A stretch of 64,000 nucleotides of DNA from Streptomyces cyaneochromogenes (GTDB taxonomy: Bacteria > Actinomycetota > Actinomycetes > Streptomycetales > Streptomycetaceae), in NCBI RefSeq assembly GCF_003963535.1, contig NZ_CP034539.1, positions 3,782,001 to 3,846,000 on the forward strand. The letters run 5' to 3'. Shown here one piece after another: positions 8,234-17,102 of this stretch; within the stretch, counting starts at the first letter, position 1, and each line of letters opens with the position of its first letter. Made by a program: the position numbers and the translations under genes. The notes below the pieces were generated by a model. The model saw only the letters and a list, made by a program, of their open reading frames with translations. It made no database searches and was not told the origin of the DNA.

Positions 8234-9034
8234 GTGGCATGGTCCGAGCACGTCGTCGTGCGAGACGGTGTCCGGCTCGTCTGCCGGGACCGGGGCGGGC
8301 CGGGGCAGCCCCTGGTGCTGCTGCACGGTCTGGCCGGTCACGCGGGTGAATGGGACGCCCTGGCACGGCACTTGAGTCCCCGCTACCGGGTCGTCGCGGT
8401 CGACCAGCGCGGGCACGGCGCCAGTGAGCGCCGTCCGCGGGACCTCTCCCGCGCCGCTCACGTCGCCGACGTCGTCGCCGTTGCCGACCGGCTGGGCCTA
8501 CGGCGGCCGGTCCTCGTCGGCCAGTCGCTGGGCGGGCACACGGCCCTGCTCACCGCCGCCGCGCACCCCGCGCTGGTCCGCGCGCTCGTGCTCGTCGAGG
8601 CCGGCCCCGGCGGTCCGAACCCCGACGGTCCCGCGGACATCGGCGCATGGCTCGACTCGTGGCCGACGCCCTTCCCCTCGCGCGAGGCGGCGGCCGCGTT
8701 CCTCGGCGGCGGTCCGGTCGGTGCGGGCTGGGCGGCCGGCCTGGAGGAACGCGAGGGCGGTTGGTGGCCCCGCTTCGACCGCGACGTGATGGTCCGCGCG
8801 CTGGCGGAGAACGCCCGGCGTTCCTTCTGGCACGAGTGGGGGCAGATCACCTGCCCCACGCTGGTCGTCCTGGCCCAGTCCGGCTTCGTCCCCGCTCAGG
8901 AGGCCGACGAGATGCTGGGCCGGCGCCCCGACACCGTGGCCCTGAGCATCCCGGGCACCGGCCACGACCTGCACCTGGAACAGCCCGGAATTCTGCACGC
9001 CGCTCTCTCGGAGTTCCTGCAGGGCCTCGCCTGA
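8234..9034 (+). CDS. Alpha/beta-hydrolase fold protein
   Basis: The 266-residue protein shows the canonical order. The oxyanion-loop motif LVLLHGLAGHAGEWDAL is near residue 25, then the DQRGHGASERR strand turn. The nucleophile elbow VGQSLGGH carries Ser near residue 98, and the C-terminal SIPGTGHDLHLEQP supplies the catalytic His. GTG at 8234 has GGAGG 6 nt upstream. No signal peptide is present, so it acts in the cytoplasm. The substrate cannot be told; esterase, lactonase or haloperoxidase-like activities all occur in this family. Confidence 0.88.
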   Translation: MAWSEHVVVRDGVRLVCRDRGGPGQPLVLLHGLAGHAGEWDALARHLSPRYRVVAVDQRGHGASERRPRDLSRAAHVADVVAVADRLGLRRPVLVGQSLGGHTALLTAAAHPALVRALVLVEAGPGGPNPDGPADIGAWLDSWPTPFPSREAAAAFLGGGPVGAGWAAGLEEREGGWWPRFDRDVMVRALAENARRSFWHEWGQITCPTLVVLAQSGFVPAQEADEMLGRRPDTVALSIPGTGHDLHLEQPGILHAALSEFLQGLA

Positions 9035-9113
9035 GAATCCCGGGCCCCGCAGGGCCGCGTTCACCGTGTCCGACGTGGATCCATGGCATGCATCGCCGAC
9101 AACGGTCCCGCCC

Positions 9114-10169
9114 TCAGGACGAAGCCCTCGTCACCAGCTCCGTCTGCAGCACCATCTGCGGCCGCTCCAGCCCCCGCGACACCGCCGGCCGGCGGTCCGC
9201 GATCTCGGTGAGGAGGAGGTCCAGCATCCGGCGGCCCATCTCCTCGATGGGCTGGCGGACGCTGGTGAGGGGCGGCTCCATGTGGCGGGCGATGGCGGAG
9301 TCGTCGTAGCCGACGAGCGCCACGTCGTCGGGGATACGGCGGCCCTCCTCGCGCAGCACCTGGCGGGCGCCCGCCGCCGTCACGTCCGACGCAGCGAAGA
9401 CCGCGTCCAGGTCGGGGCAGCGCGCCAGGAGGGCCTGCATCGCGCGGGCGCCGCCCTCCTCGGTGAAGTCGCCGGGCTCGATCAGCCGCTCGTCCACCCC
9501 GTGCCCGGCGTCACGCAGGGCGTCGCGGTAGCCGTCGACGCGGCGCTGGGCACCGTAGACGTCGAGGCGGCCGGTGATGTGGGCGATCCGGGTGCGGCCG
9601 CGGGACACCAGGTGCTCGGCGGCCGAGCGGGCGCCGCCGTAGTTGTCCGAGTCGACCGAGGTCAGGGTCTCCGCGGCCGAGCGCGGGCCGCTGATCACCG
9701 CGGGGATCTCCAGCTGGGCCAGCAGGTCCGGCAGGGGGTCGTCGGCGTGGACCGAGACCAGGAGCACGCCGTCCACGCGGTGCGCCGCCAGGTACTGGGC
9801 GAGCCGGCGCCGCTCCCTGTCGCTGCCCGCGAAGATCAGCAGCAGCTGCATCTCCGTTTCGGCGAGTTCGGCGCCCACGCCCTTGAGCATGTCCGAGAAG
9901 TACGGCTCCGCGAAGAAGCGCGTCTCGGGCTCGGGGACGACCAGCGCGATCGCGTCCGTGCGGTTGGCCGCCAGGGCCCGGGCGGCCGTGTTGGGGACGT
10001 ACCCCAGCTCCGCCACCGCCGCTTCCACCGCCGCGCGGGTCGCGTCGCTGACCCGGGGCGAGCCGTTGATCACGCGGGAGACGGTGCCCCGGCCCACGCC
10101 TGCGCGGGCCGCCACCTCTTCGAGGGTGGGTCGGCCGCCGCTCCGGCCCCGCGCTCCGTGGGTTGCCAT
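9114..10169 (-). CDS. cebR: CebR, LacI-family repressor of the cellobiose/cellotriose operon
   Basis: The 351-residue LacI/GalR regulator has an N-terminal helix-turn-helix (PTLEEVAARAGVGRGTVSRV, residues 14-33) and hinge helix (NTAARALAANR). A periplasmic-binding-protein-like sensor domain follows. It is divergent from cebE, and perfect or near-perfect copies of the known CebR box TGGGAGCGCTCCCA precede cebE and bglC. In other streptomycetes CebR is released by cellobiose or cellotriose and controls uptake, beta-glucosidase and, in plant pathogens, virulence genes. The context makes this identification strong. Confidence 0.93.
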   Translation of the reverse strand: MATHGARGRSGGRPTLEEVAARAGVGRGTVSRVINGSPRVSDATRAAVEAAVAELGYVPNTAARALAANRTDAIALVVPEPETRFFAEPYFSDMLKGVGAELAETEMQLLLIFAGSDRERRRLAQYLAAHRVDGVLLVSVHADDPLPDLLAQLEIPAVISGPRSAAETLTSVDSDNYGGARSAAEHLVSRGRTRIAHITGRLDVYGAQRRVDGYRDALRDAGHGVDERLIEPGDFTEEGGARAMQALLARCPDLDAVFAASDVTAAGARQVLREEGRRIPDDVALVGYDDSAIARHMEPPLTSVRQPIEEMGRRMLDLLLTEIADRRPAVSRGLERPQMVLQTELVTRASS

Positions 10170-10249
10170 GGGCTCCGCCTTCCCGCCGTTGTCTCTGTGC
10201 TGGCCTGGAATTTAACAGTCCCGCCAGGGAGAGTGACCGTCGCTGGGTG

Positions 10250-10312
10250 CTACCGCCCCCAGACCCCCGCTGGGCCCCGAAAGGGCCTCGTCCTCGATCG
10301 CCGGACGGACTG
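10250..10312. repeat. Streptomyces intergenic palindromic element, copy 2
   Basis: The blocks CCGCCCCCAGACCCCCGCTG, GGCCC..AAGGGCCTCGTCCTCG and GCCGGACGGACTGA match the elements at 3235-3345 and 37021-37100. It lies in the cebR-cebE divergent region. Confidence 0.55.
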
Positions 10313-10410
10313 ACCCGGTCCAGTTAACGGCCCGATAACTGAACGCATCTCTCCGCGTCGACTCCCTTGACACCCCCGCCCGGACCGACGAACCTTCAAC
10401 ACATCACCTG

Positions 10411-10424
10411 TGGGAGCGCTCCCA
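10411..10424. promoter_or_regulatory. CebR operator upstream of cebE
   Basis: The perfect 14-bp palindrome TGGGAGCGCTCCCA is the published CebR box. It is 127 nt before the cebE start. A TTGACA hexamer at 10367-10372, with a weak -10-like sequence around 10390, would put the box just downstream of the transcription start, suited to blocking RNA polymerase. The divergent cebR promoter is probably also nearby. Confidence 0.93.
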
Positions 10425-10550
10425 CAGTACCTGACACATACACATCCCGCACGTTCCCCGCCCGAGCCGCAGCGATGCATCATGACGTTTCAACGGGCCC
10501 AACAATGCCGTTGGCCGGGGGGTCGGCACGTCAGGCAACAGGAGGACGCA

Positions 10551-11873
10551 ATGCGCACGAGTACCCGCGGGTCCCGCCGGCTGATGGCCCTCGCGGCCGC
10601 GGCCGCGCTGACGACAGGGCTGCTCGCCGGCTGCGCCGAGGACTCGGACGACGGCTCCGGGAACGAGGGCGGAGGCAACGGCGGTGGAAAGACGACGCTC
10701 ACCATCGGCACCTTCGGTGTCTTCGGCTACAAGCAGGCCGGCCTCTACGACGAGTACATGAAGCTCAACCCCGACATCACCATCAAGGAGAACGTCACCA
10801 CCCGTACCGACGTCTACTGGCCCAAGACCCTGACGCGTCTGCAGGCCGGTTCCGGTACCGACGACATCCAGGCGATCGAGGTCGGCAACATCACCGAGGC
10901 CGTGCAGACGCAGGCCGACAAGTTCGTCGATCTCGGCAAGGAGGTCGACAAGTCCCAGTGGCTGGACTGGAAGAACGCCCAGGCCACCACCCAGGACGGC
11001 AAGCTGATCGGGCTCGGCACCGACATCGGGCCGATGGCGATCTGCTACCGCAAGGACCTGTTCGAGAAGGCAGGTCTGGAGACCGACCGGACCAAGCTCG
11101 CCGCGCAGTGGAAGGGCGACTGGGGCAAGTACGTCGACCTGGGCAAGCAGTACATGGAGAAGGCGCCGAGCGGCACCAAGTTCGTGGACTCCGCCTCCTC
11201 CGTCTACAACGCGGCCCTCGGCGGCGAGACCGAGCGGTACTACGACAAGGACGGCAACGTCGTCTGGGACAAGTCCGCGGGGGTGAAGAAGGCCTGGGAC
11301 GTCGCCATGGAGGTGGCCACCAGCGACATGTCGGCGAAGCTGAAGCAGTTCGACAAGCCGTGGGACCAGGGCTACGCCAACGGCACCTTCGCCACGGTGG
11401 CCTGCCCGGCCTGGATGATCGGCTACATCCAGGAGAAGTCCGGTGACTCGGGCAAGGGCAAGTGGGACGTGGCGGCGGCGCCGACCGCGGCCAACTGGGG
11501 CGGTTCGTTCGTCGGCGTGCCGACGGCGAGCAAGAACCAGGAGGAGGCCGTCAAGCTGGCGAAGTGGCTGACCGCGCCCGAGCAGCAGGCGAAGGTCTTC
11601 GCCAAGCAGGCCAGCTTCCCGTCGACCCCGTCGGCGTACTCCGGCCTGAAGCCGGCGACCGCCACCCAGGCGTTCTTCTCGGACGCGCCGATCACGGAGA
11701 TCTTCTCGGCCTCGGCCGAGACCATCCCGACCCAGTACCTGGGCGCCAAGGACCAGCCGATCGGCACCGCGATCACCGACATCGGCATCCTCCAGGTCGA
11801 GCAGAAGGGCAAGTCGCCCGACGAGGGCTGGGACGCCGCCACCGCGGAGATCAAGGACGTGCTCGGCCAGTGA
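10551..11873 (+). CDS. cebE: CebE, cellobiose/cellotriose-binding lipoprotein of an ABC importer
   Basis: The 440-residue solute-binding protein (family 1) has a lipoprotein signal ending in the lipobox LLAGC (Cys28), so it is anchored outside the membrane. ATG at 10551 has AGGAGG 8 nt upstream. It delivers cello-oligosaccharides to CebF/CebG. The usual ATPase (MsiK) is not encoded here, as in other streptomycetes where MsiK is shared. The stop overlaps the cebF start by 4 nt (GTGA). Confidence 0.93.
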   Translation: MRTSTRGSRRLMALAAAAALTTGLLAGCAEDSDDGSGNEGGGNGGGKTTLTIGTFGVFGYKQAGLYDEYMKLNPDITIKENVTTRTDVYWPKTLTRLQAGSGTDDIQAIEVGNITEAVQTQADKFVDLGKEVDKSQWLDWKNAQATTQDGKLIGLGTDIGPMAICYRKDLFEKAGLETDRTKLAAQWKGDWGKYVDLGKQYMEKAPSGTKFVDSASSVYNAALGGETERYYDKDGNVVWDKSAGVKKAWDVAMEVATSDMSAKLKQFDKPWDQGYANGTFATVACPAWMIGYIQEKSGDSGKGKWDVAAAPTAANWGGSFVGVPTASKNQEEAVKLAKWLTAPEQQAKVFAKQASFPSTPSAYSGLKPATATQAFFSDAPITEIFSASAETIPTQYLGAKDQPIGTAITDIGILQVEQKGKSPDEGWDAATAEIKDVLGQ

Positions 11874-12898
11874 GCAGTTCCAAGGAGGCCCTCGCGCATC
11901 CCGCGTCGAGCGCCGACGCCGCGCCCGGTGACCAGCCGGGCGCGGCCGGCCGCGCGAACGGTCGCGGTACGGCGCCGCCGGGGAGCAGTTCCTGGCGGAG
12001 CCGGCTGTACCGCTGGGACATGAAGGCGTCGCCGTACGCGTTCATCGCCCCCTTCTTCATCGTCTTCGGGGCGTTCTCGCTCGTCCCGCTGCTGTACACG
12101 GCCTGGTACTCGCTGCACAACGTGCAGCTGGCCAACCTGGACGGCCAGACCTGGACCGGCCTGGACAACTACAAGAACCTGTTGTCCTCGGACTTCTTCT
12201 GGAACGCGCTGTGGAACACCTTCACCATCGGTGTGATCTCCACGGTGCCCCAGCTGCTGATGGCGATCGGCCTGGCGCACCTGCTCAACTACAAGCTGCG
12301 CGGCTCGACCGTGTGGCGGGTCGTGATGCTCACCCCGTACGCCACGTCGGTGGCGGCGGCGACGCTGGTGTTCGTGCTGCTGTACTCCTGGGACGGCGGC
12401 ATGATCAACTGGCTGCTGGAGTTCGTCGGCATCGACCCGGTCAACTGGCGTGAGTCCGACTGGGGTTCGCAGTTCGCGGTGTCGTCGATCGTGATCTGGC
12501 GGTGGACGGGCTACAACGCGCTGATCTACCTGGCGGCGATGCAGGCGATCCCGGCCGACCTCTACGAGTCCGCGGCGATCGACGGCGCCAACCGCTGGCA
12601 GCAGTTCATCCATGTGACGATCCCGCAGCTGCGGCCGACGATCCTGTTCACGGTGGTCGTCTCGACGATCGGCGCGACCCAGCTCTTCGGCGAGCCCCTG
12701 CTGTTCGGCGGCGTGAGCGGCTCGAAGGGCGGCTCCGGGCACCAGTACCAGACGCTCGGCCTGTACATGTACGACCAGGGCTGGATCATCGGCAACCTCG
12801 GCAAGGCGTCCGCGATCGCCTGGTCGATGTTCCTGATCCTGCTGATCGTCGCCGTGATCCAACTGCTGGTCTCCCGACGGCTGAGGAAGTCCCAATGA
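11870..12898 (+). CDS. cebF: CebF, sugar ABC transporter permease
   Basis: The 342-residue MalF-type permease has a polar 45-residue N-terminus and about six membrane segments. The cytoplasmic EAA loop (ESAAIDGANRWQQFIHVTIP near 230) contacts the ATPase. GTG at 11870 overlaps the cebE stop, and its own stop overlaps the cebG ATG, so translation of the three genes is coupled. Confidence 0.93.
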   Translation: MSSSKEALAHPASSADAAPGDQPGAAGRANGRGTAPPGSSSWRSRLYRWDMKASPYAFIAPFFIVFGAFSLVPLLYTAWYSLHNVQLANLDGQTWTGLDNYKNLLSSDFFWNALWNTFTIGVISTVPQLLMAIGLAHLLNYKLRGSTVWRVVMLTPYATSVAAATLVFVLLYSWDGGMINWLLEFVGIDPVNWRESDWGSQFAVSSIVIWRWTGYNALIYLAAMQAIPADLYESAAIDGANRWQQFIHVTIPQLRPTILFTVVVSTIGATQLFGEPLLFGGVSGSKGGSGHQYQTLGLYMYDQGWIIGNLGKASAIAWSMFLILLIVAVIQLLVSRRLRKSQ

Positions 12899-13800
12899 GC
12901 ACACATGAACTGACGGCTCCTCAGTCGAAGGCCGGATCCGGGAGGCCCAGGCGCGAGCGCCCCCGGGTGATGGGCGCCGGCAAGCAGCTGCACGCCGGCC
13001 CGCTGACCTACGTCATCCTGTCCGTCTTCGCGCTGGTGTCGCTGGCCCCGCTGGTGTGGACGGCGATCGCGGCCTCGCGCACGGACCGGCGGCTGGCGGA
13101 GACCCCGCCGCCGCTGTGGTTCGGCGGGAACCTTTTCAAGAACATGGACCGGGCGTGGGAGGAGGCCGGGCTCGGGAAGGCGATGTTCAACACCATGTTC
13201 GTCGCGGGCACGATCACCGTCAGCACGGTGCTGTTCGCCACCCTCGCCGGCTTCGCCTTCGCCAAGCTCCGCTTCCGGTTCTCCGGCCTTCTGCTGCTGC
13301 TGACGATCGGCACGATGATGATCCCGCCGCAGCTGGCCGTCGTACCGCTGTATCTGTGGATGGCGGACCTCGGCTGGTCGAACCAGCTCCAGACGGTCAT
13401 CCTGCCGACCCTGTGCACGGCCTTCGGTACGTTCTTCATGCGGCAGTACCTGGTGCAGGCGCTGCCGAGCGAGCTGATCGAGGCGGCGCGGGTGGACGGC
13501 GCGAGCAGTCTGCGGGTCGTCTGGCACGTGGTCTTCCCTGCGGCCCGGCCCGCGATGGCCGTCCTCGGCCTGCTGACCTTCGTGTTCGCCTGGAACGACT
13601 TCCTGTGGCCGATCATCGCCCTGAACCAGGAGAACCCGACCGTCCAGGTCGCCCTCAACTCCCTCGGCACCGGCTATGTCCCCGACCAGGCGGTGATCAT
13701 GGCGGGCGCCCTGCTCGGCACGTTGCCGCTGCTGATCGCGTTTCTGCTGTTCGGGAAGCAGATCGTGGGGGGCATCATGCAGGGTGCGATCAAGGGCTGA
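12895..13800 (+). CDS. cebG: CebG, sugar ABC transporter permease
   Basis: The 301-residue MalG-type permease begins with an ATGA overlap with cebF. It has six membrane segments and the EAA loop motif EAARVDGASSLRVVWHVVFP near residue 197. With CebF it forms the membrane channel for cello-oligosaccharides. The gene ends 120 nt before bglC, a gap that carries a second CebR box. Confidence 0.93.
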   Translation: MSTHELTAPQSKAGSGRPRRERPRVMGAGKQLHAGPLTYVILSVFALVSLAPLVWTAIAASRTDRRLAETPPPLWFGGNLFKNMDRAWEEAGLGKAMFNTMFVAGTITVSTVLFATLAGFAFAKLRFRFSGLLLLLTIGTMMIPPQLAVVPLYLWMADLGWSNQLQTVILPTLCTAFGTFFMRQYLVQALPSELIEAARVDGASSLRVVWHVVFPAARPAMAVLGLLTFVFAWNDFLWPIIALNQENPTVQVALNSLGTGYVPDQAVIMAGALLGTLPLLIAFLLFGKQIVGGIMQGAIKG

Positions 13801-13907
13801 TGTCCGCTCACACCGCTTCTCCCGTACGTCCCCTGGGGCCGGGTCACCGCCGCCTCGGCCCCTTCCTCCCCCCTCCCCTCCTACCCGTCGGTCTCCACGA
13901 CCCCCAA

Positions 13908-13921
13908 TGGGAGCGCTTCCA
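13908..13921. promoter_or_regulatory. CebR operator overlapping the bglC start codon
   Basis: TGGGAGCGCTTCCA matches the CebR box at 13 of 14 positions. Its last base is the A of the bglC ATG at 13921. The position suggests a separate control of bglC, possibly a roadblock to transcription entering from cebEFG or an internal promoter. Confidence 0.85.
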
Positions 13922-15351
13922 TGCCTGAGCCCATGTCCTCCGTGTCCTTTCCCCCTTCCTTCCTCTGGGGCGCCGCGACGTCCGCGTACCAGATCGAGGG
14001 AGCGGTGCGGGAGGGCGGCCGTACGCCGTCGATCTGGGACACCTTCAGCCATACGCCGGGCCGGACGGCCGGCGGCGAGCACGGTGACATCGCTGTCGAC
14101 CACTACCACCGCTACCGCGAGGACGTGGCGCTGATGGCCGAGCTCGGCCTGGGCGCGTACCGCTTCTCGATCTCCTGGTCGCGTGTGCAGCCGACGGGCC
14201 GGGGCCCGGCGGTGCAGGTGGGCCTGGACTTCTACCGCCGTCTGGTGGACGAGCTCCTGGCGCACGGCATCAAGCCCGCCGTCACCCTGTACCACTGGGA
14301 CCTGCCCCAGGAGCTGGAGGACGCGGGCGGCTGGCCGGAGCGCGACACGGCGTACCGGTTCGCCGAGTACGCGCAGATCGTCGGCGAGGCGCTCGGCGAC
14401 CGCGTGGAGCAGTGGATCACGCTCAACGAGCCGTGGTGCAGCGCGTTCCTGGGCTACGGGTCGGGCGTGCACGCGCCGGGCCGCACCGAGCCGGCGGGCA
14501 CGCTGCGGGCGGCCCACCATCTCAACCTGGCGCACGGGCTGGGCGCTTCGGCCCTGCGTTCGGTGATGCCGGCCCGCAACACGGTGGCGCTGAGCCTCAA
14601 CTCCGCGACGGTACGGCCGGTGTCGCAGGACCCGGCGGACCTGGCGGCGGCACGGAAGATCGACGACCTCGCCAACGGGGTCTTCCACGGGCCGATCCTG
14701 CACGGGGCGTACCCGGAGACGCTGTTCGCGGCCACGGAGCTGGTGACGGACTGGTCGTACGTCCAGGACGGCGACCTGGCGGCGATCAACCAGCCGTTGG
14801 ACGCGCTGGGCCTGAACTACTACACCCCCGCGCTGGTCTCGGCGGCGGAGACCGAGGTGACCGGCCCGCGTGCCGACGGCCACGGAGCGAGCGAGCACAC
14901 GCCCTGGCCGGGCGCTGACGACGTCGCCTTCCACCAGACGCCGGGCGACCGCACCGCGATGGGCTGGACGATCGACCCGACGGGCCTGCACGAGCTGATC
15001 ATGCGGTACACCCGGGAGGCACCGGGCCTGCCTCTCTACATCACCGAGAACGGCGCGGCGTACGACGACAAGCCGGACCCGGACGGCCGCGTCCACGACC
15101 CGGAGCGCATCGCCTACCTGCACGGCCACCTCGCGGAGGTCCGCCGCGCGATCGCCGACGGCGCCGATGTCCGGGGCTACTACCTGTGGTCCCTGATGGA
15201 CAACTTCGAGTGGGCGTACGGCTACGAGAAGCGGTTCGGGGCGGTGTACGTCGACTACTCGACGCTGACGCGGACACCGAAGTCGAGTGCGTACTGGTAC
15301 GGGAAGGCGGCTCGCACGGGGGCGTTGCCGGAGTCGGACGAGGTGTTCTAG
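13921..15351 (+). CDS. bglC: BglC, GH1 beta-glucosidase
   Basis: The cytoplasmic enzyme splits imported cellobiose and cellotriose to glucose, completing the ceb pathway. The 476-residue length is typical of GH1. The acid/base glutamate lies in TLNEPW (Glu170) and the nucleophile in YITENG (Glu376). The N-terminal FPPSFLWGAATSAYQIEG is the family signature. No signal peptide is present. ATG at 13933 is an alternative start. A strong stem-loop follows the stop. Confidence 0.95.
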   Translation: MPEPMSSVSFPPSFLWGAATSAYQIEGAVREGGRTPSIWDTFSHTPGRTAGGEHGDIAVDHYHRYREDVALMAELGLGAYRFSISWSRVQPTGRGPAVQVGLDFYRRLVDELLAHGIKPAVTLYHWDLPQELEDAGGWPERDTAYRFAEYAQIVGEALGDRVEQWITLNEPWCSAFLGYGSGVHAPGRTEPAGTLRAAHHLNLAHGLGASALRSVMPARNTVALSLNSATVRPVSQDPADLAAARKIDDLANGVFHGPILHGAYPETLFAATELVTDWSYVQDGDLAAINQPLDALGLNYYTPALVSAAETEVTGPRADGHGASEHTPWPGADDVAFHQTPGDRTAMGWTIDPTGLHELIMRYTREAPGLPLYITENGAAYDDKPDPDGRVHDPERIAYLHGHLAEVRRAIADGADVRGYYLWSLMDNFEWAYGYEKRFGAVYVDYSTLTRTPKSSAYWYGKAARTGALPESDEVF

Positions 15352-15361
15352 GGACCGGGGA

Positions 15362-15398
15362 CGGGGCGCGGCACGCGGAGGGGAGGCGCCGCGCCCCG
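15362..15398 (+). terminator. Terminator of the ceb-bglC operon
   Basis: GGGGCGCGGC (15363-15372) pairs perfectly with GCCGCGCCCC (15388-15397). It sits just after the bglC stop and before the next start. Confidence 0.7.
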
Positions 15399-15452
15399 CG
15401 GTTTCGGTCATGGGGAAGGGTGGGAAGGAGCGGAGATCACTACTCTGCTCGG

Positions 15453-17018
15453 GTGCTCTCATACGACGAACTGACGCCGCCCGAACGTGAGTTGTGGGAC
15501 GCGTTTCCCGAAGGGCGCCGCGTGGATCTGCGCACCGGCGTACCCGAGGACGACCGCGTCGCCGGAGGGGCGCAGTGGGGGCCCGCCCGTACGGTCAGGG
15601 CCGCCGTGATCGCAGCGCTCCTGCTGGGCGCGAACCCCCCGCGGCCGGGCGCCGTGGCAGGTCTGAGACTCACCGGTGCGCGGGTGTCCGGGCACCTCGA
15701 TCTGGCCGGCGCGCAGATCGGTCACGTTCTGTGGATCGAGGAGTGCTGGTTCGAGGGGTCGGTGAACCTGCTGGGAGCGTCGACGCAGTCGCTGATGATC
15801 GCAGCCAGCCGCGTGCCCGGCCTCGAAGCCGGTTCGGCGGTTGTCGAAGGCCACCTCGACCTGCGTCGCTCGGTCGTGGAGAGCGGTGCTCCCTCGCCCT
15901 TCCACCACAGCGTCACCGCGCTGTCGCTCACCAATTCCCGGGTGGCCGGTGGCGTGATCCTCAACGGGACCGAGCTCAGTGCGCCGGGAGGCTGGGCCCT
16001 GGCCGGCGGCGGTGTCGTCGTCGAAGGCGGCTTCTTCTGCCAGGTCGGGTTCGTCGCGCGCGGAGAGGTGCGGTTGCCGGGAGCCCAGCTGACGGGTGGA
16101 CTCTTCATGAAAGGGGCTCGCCTGGAGCAGCCCGCGACCCGCGGCGTGGCGCTGGCCATGGACAACGCCACGGTGACGACGCTGGACCTGTCGGCGGGCT
16201 TCACAGCGAGCGGAACCGTACGGCTGCGCGGCACCCGGATCGTGGACAACCTGACCTTCGAGGGTGCCGTGCTGAACGGGCCGCCCGACGGTGACGGCCC
16301 CGCCCTGGTGGGGATGCTGATGCGGGCCGTCGACTTCGACCTCACCCTCGCCCGCCCGCCGTCTGGCGCCGTGGACCTGCGGGGCGCGCAGGTGTCGTAC
16401 CTCCACGAGGGCGAGCACAGCTGGCCGGACGTGGTGGAGCTGGACGGGTTCGTCTACGGCTCCGTCAAGGTGGCCGACGCGGAACACAACGGCGAGCGCC
16501 GGGAAGCGGTGGGGGCGCGCAGTTCGGTCGCCCACCGCATCGCGTGGATACGGCGCAGCCCGGGCTACAGTCCGCAGCCGTACGAGCAGTTGGCGAGCTG
16601 GTACCGGACGGTCGGCCATGACGACGACGCCCGCCGGGTCCTGCTGGCGAAGCAGCGGCACCGCCGCCGCACCCTGCGACCTGCCGCCCGGGCCTGGGGG
16701 CATCTGCTCGACACGACCGTCGGCTACGGCTACCGCCCCTGGCTGGCCGGTGTCTGGCTGCTGGCGCTGACCCTGCTGGGCACGCTGGTGTTCCGCGCGC
16801 ACTCCCCGACGCCGGTCAAGCCGGGCGAGGGCGCCCCGTTCCAGCCCTTCGTCTACACACTCGACCTGCTGATCCCCATCGGCGGTCTGGGGCAGCGCAC
16901 GTCCTGGTACTGGACGGACGACGGTGCGCAGTGGCTGGCCTACGCGCTGGTCGCCCTGGGCTGGGTGCTGACCACGGCCGTCATCGCGGGCGTGACACGC
17001 ACGCTGCAGAAGAACTGA
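15453..17018 (+). CDS. Beta-helix-like membrane-anchored protein of unknown function
   Basis: This is a 521-residue protein. Residues about 75-350 consist of loosely periodic short strands ending in LR-G/A-L-like turns (for example VSGHLDLAGAQIGHVLWIEE). They resemble pentapeptide-repeat or bactofilin-like beta-helices without a strict pentapeptide register. Two hydrophobic segments (about 429-449 and 493-515) near the C-terminus should anchor it in the membrane. The probable GTG start at 15453 lacks a close ribosome site. Related Streptomyces proteins are sometimes named membrane-associated oxidoreductases, but I see no cofactor motif. The function is unknown. Confidence 0.7.
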   Translation: MLSYDELTPPERELWDAFPEGRRVDLRTGVPEDDRVAGGAQWGPARTVRAAVIAALLLGANPPRPGAVAGLRLTGARVSGHLDLAGAQIGHVLWIEECWFEGSVNLLGASTQSLMIAASRVPGLEAGSAVVEGHLDLRRSVVESGAPSPFHHSVTALSLTNSRVAGGVILNGTELSAPGGWALAGGGVVVEGGFFCQVGFVARGEVRLPGAQLTGGLFMKGARLEQPATRGVALAMDNATVTTLDLSAGFTASGTVRLRGTRIVDNLTFEGAVLNGPPDGDGPALVGMLMRAVDFDLTLARPPSGAVDLRGAQVSYLHEGEHSWPDVVELDGFVYGSVKVADAEHNGERREAVGARSSVAHRIAWIRRSPGYSPQPYEQLASWYRTVGHDDDARRVLLAKQRHRRRTLRPAARAWGHLLDTTVGYGYRPWLAGVWLLALTLLGTLVFRAHSPTPVKPGEGAPFQPFVYTLDLLIPIGGLGQRTSWYWTDDGAQWLAYALVALGWVLTTAVIAGVTRTLQKN

Positions 17019-17040
17019 CGGCCGCGTTCGAAGACGCACG

Positions 17041-17075
17041 CGCCCCGGCCGGATGGGGGAAGACCGGCCGGGGCG
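17041..17075. terminator. Bidirectional terminator between convergent genes
   Basis: A perfect 12-bp stem (CGCCCCGGCCGG with CCGGCCGGGGCG, 11-nt loop) lies between the convergent beta-helix protein and chitinase genes. Confidence 0.8.
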
Positions 17076-17102
17076 CCCCCCGTGGCCCGAAGGCGGTCCG
17101 CG

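Noticed and set aside
12562..15462. 966-residue open frame antisense to cebF, cebG and bglC
   Set aside because: It covers three well-identified genes and shows only antisense-type low-complexity composition, a usual effect of Streptomyces codon bias.
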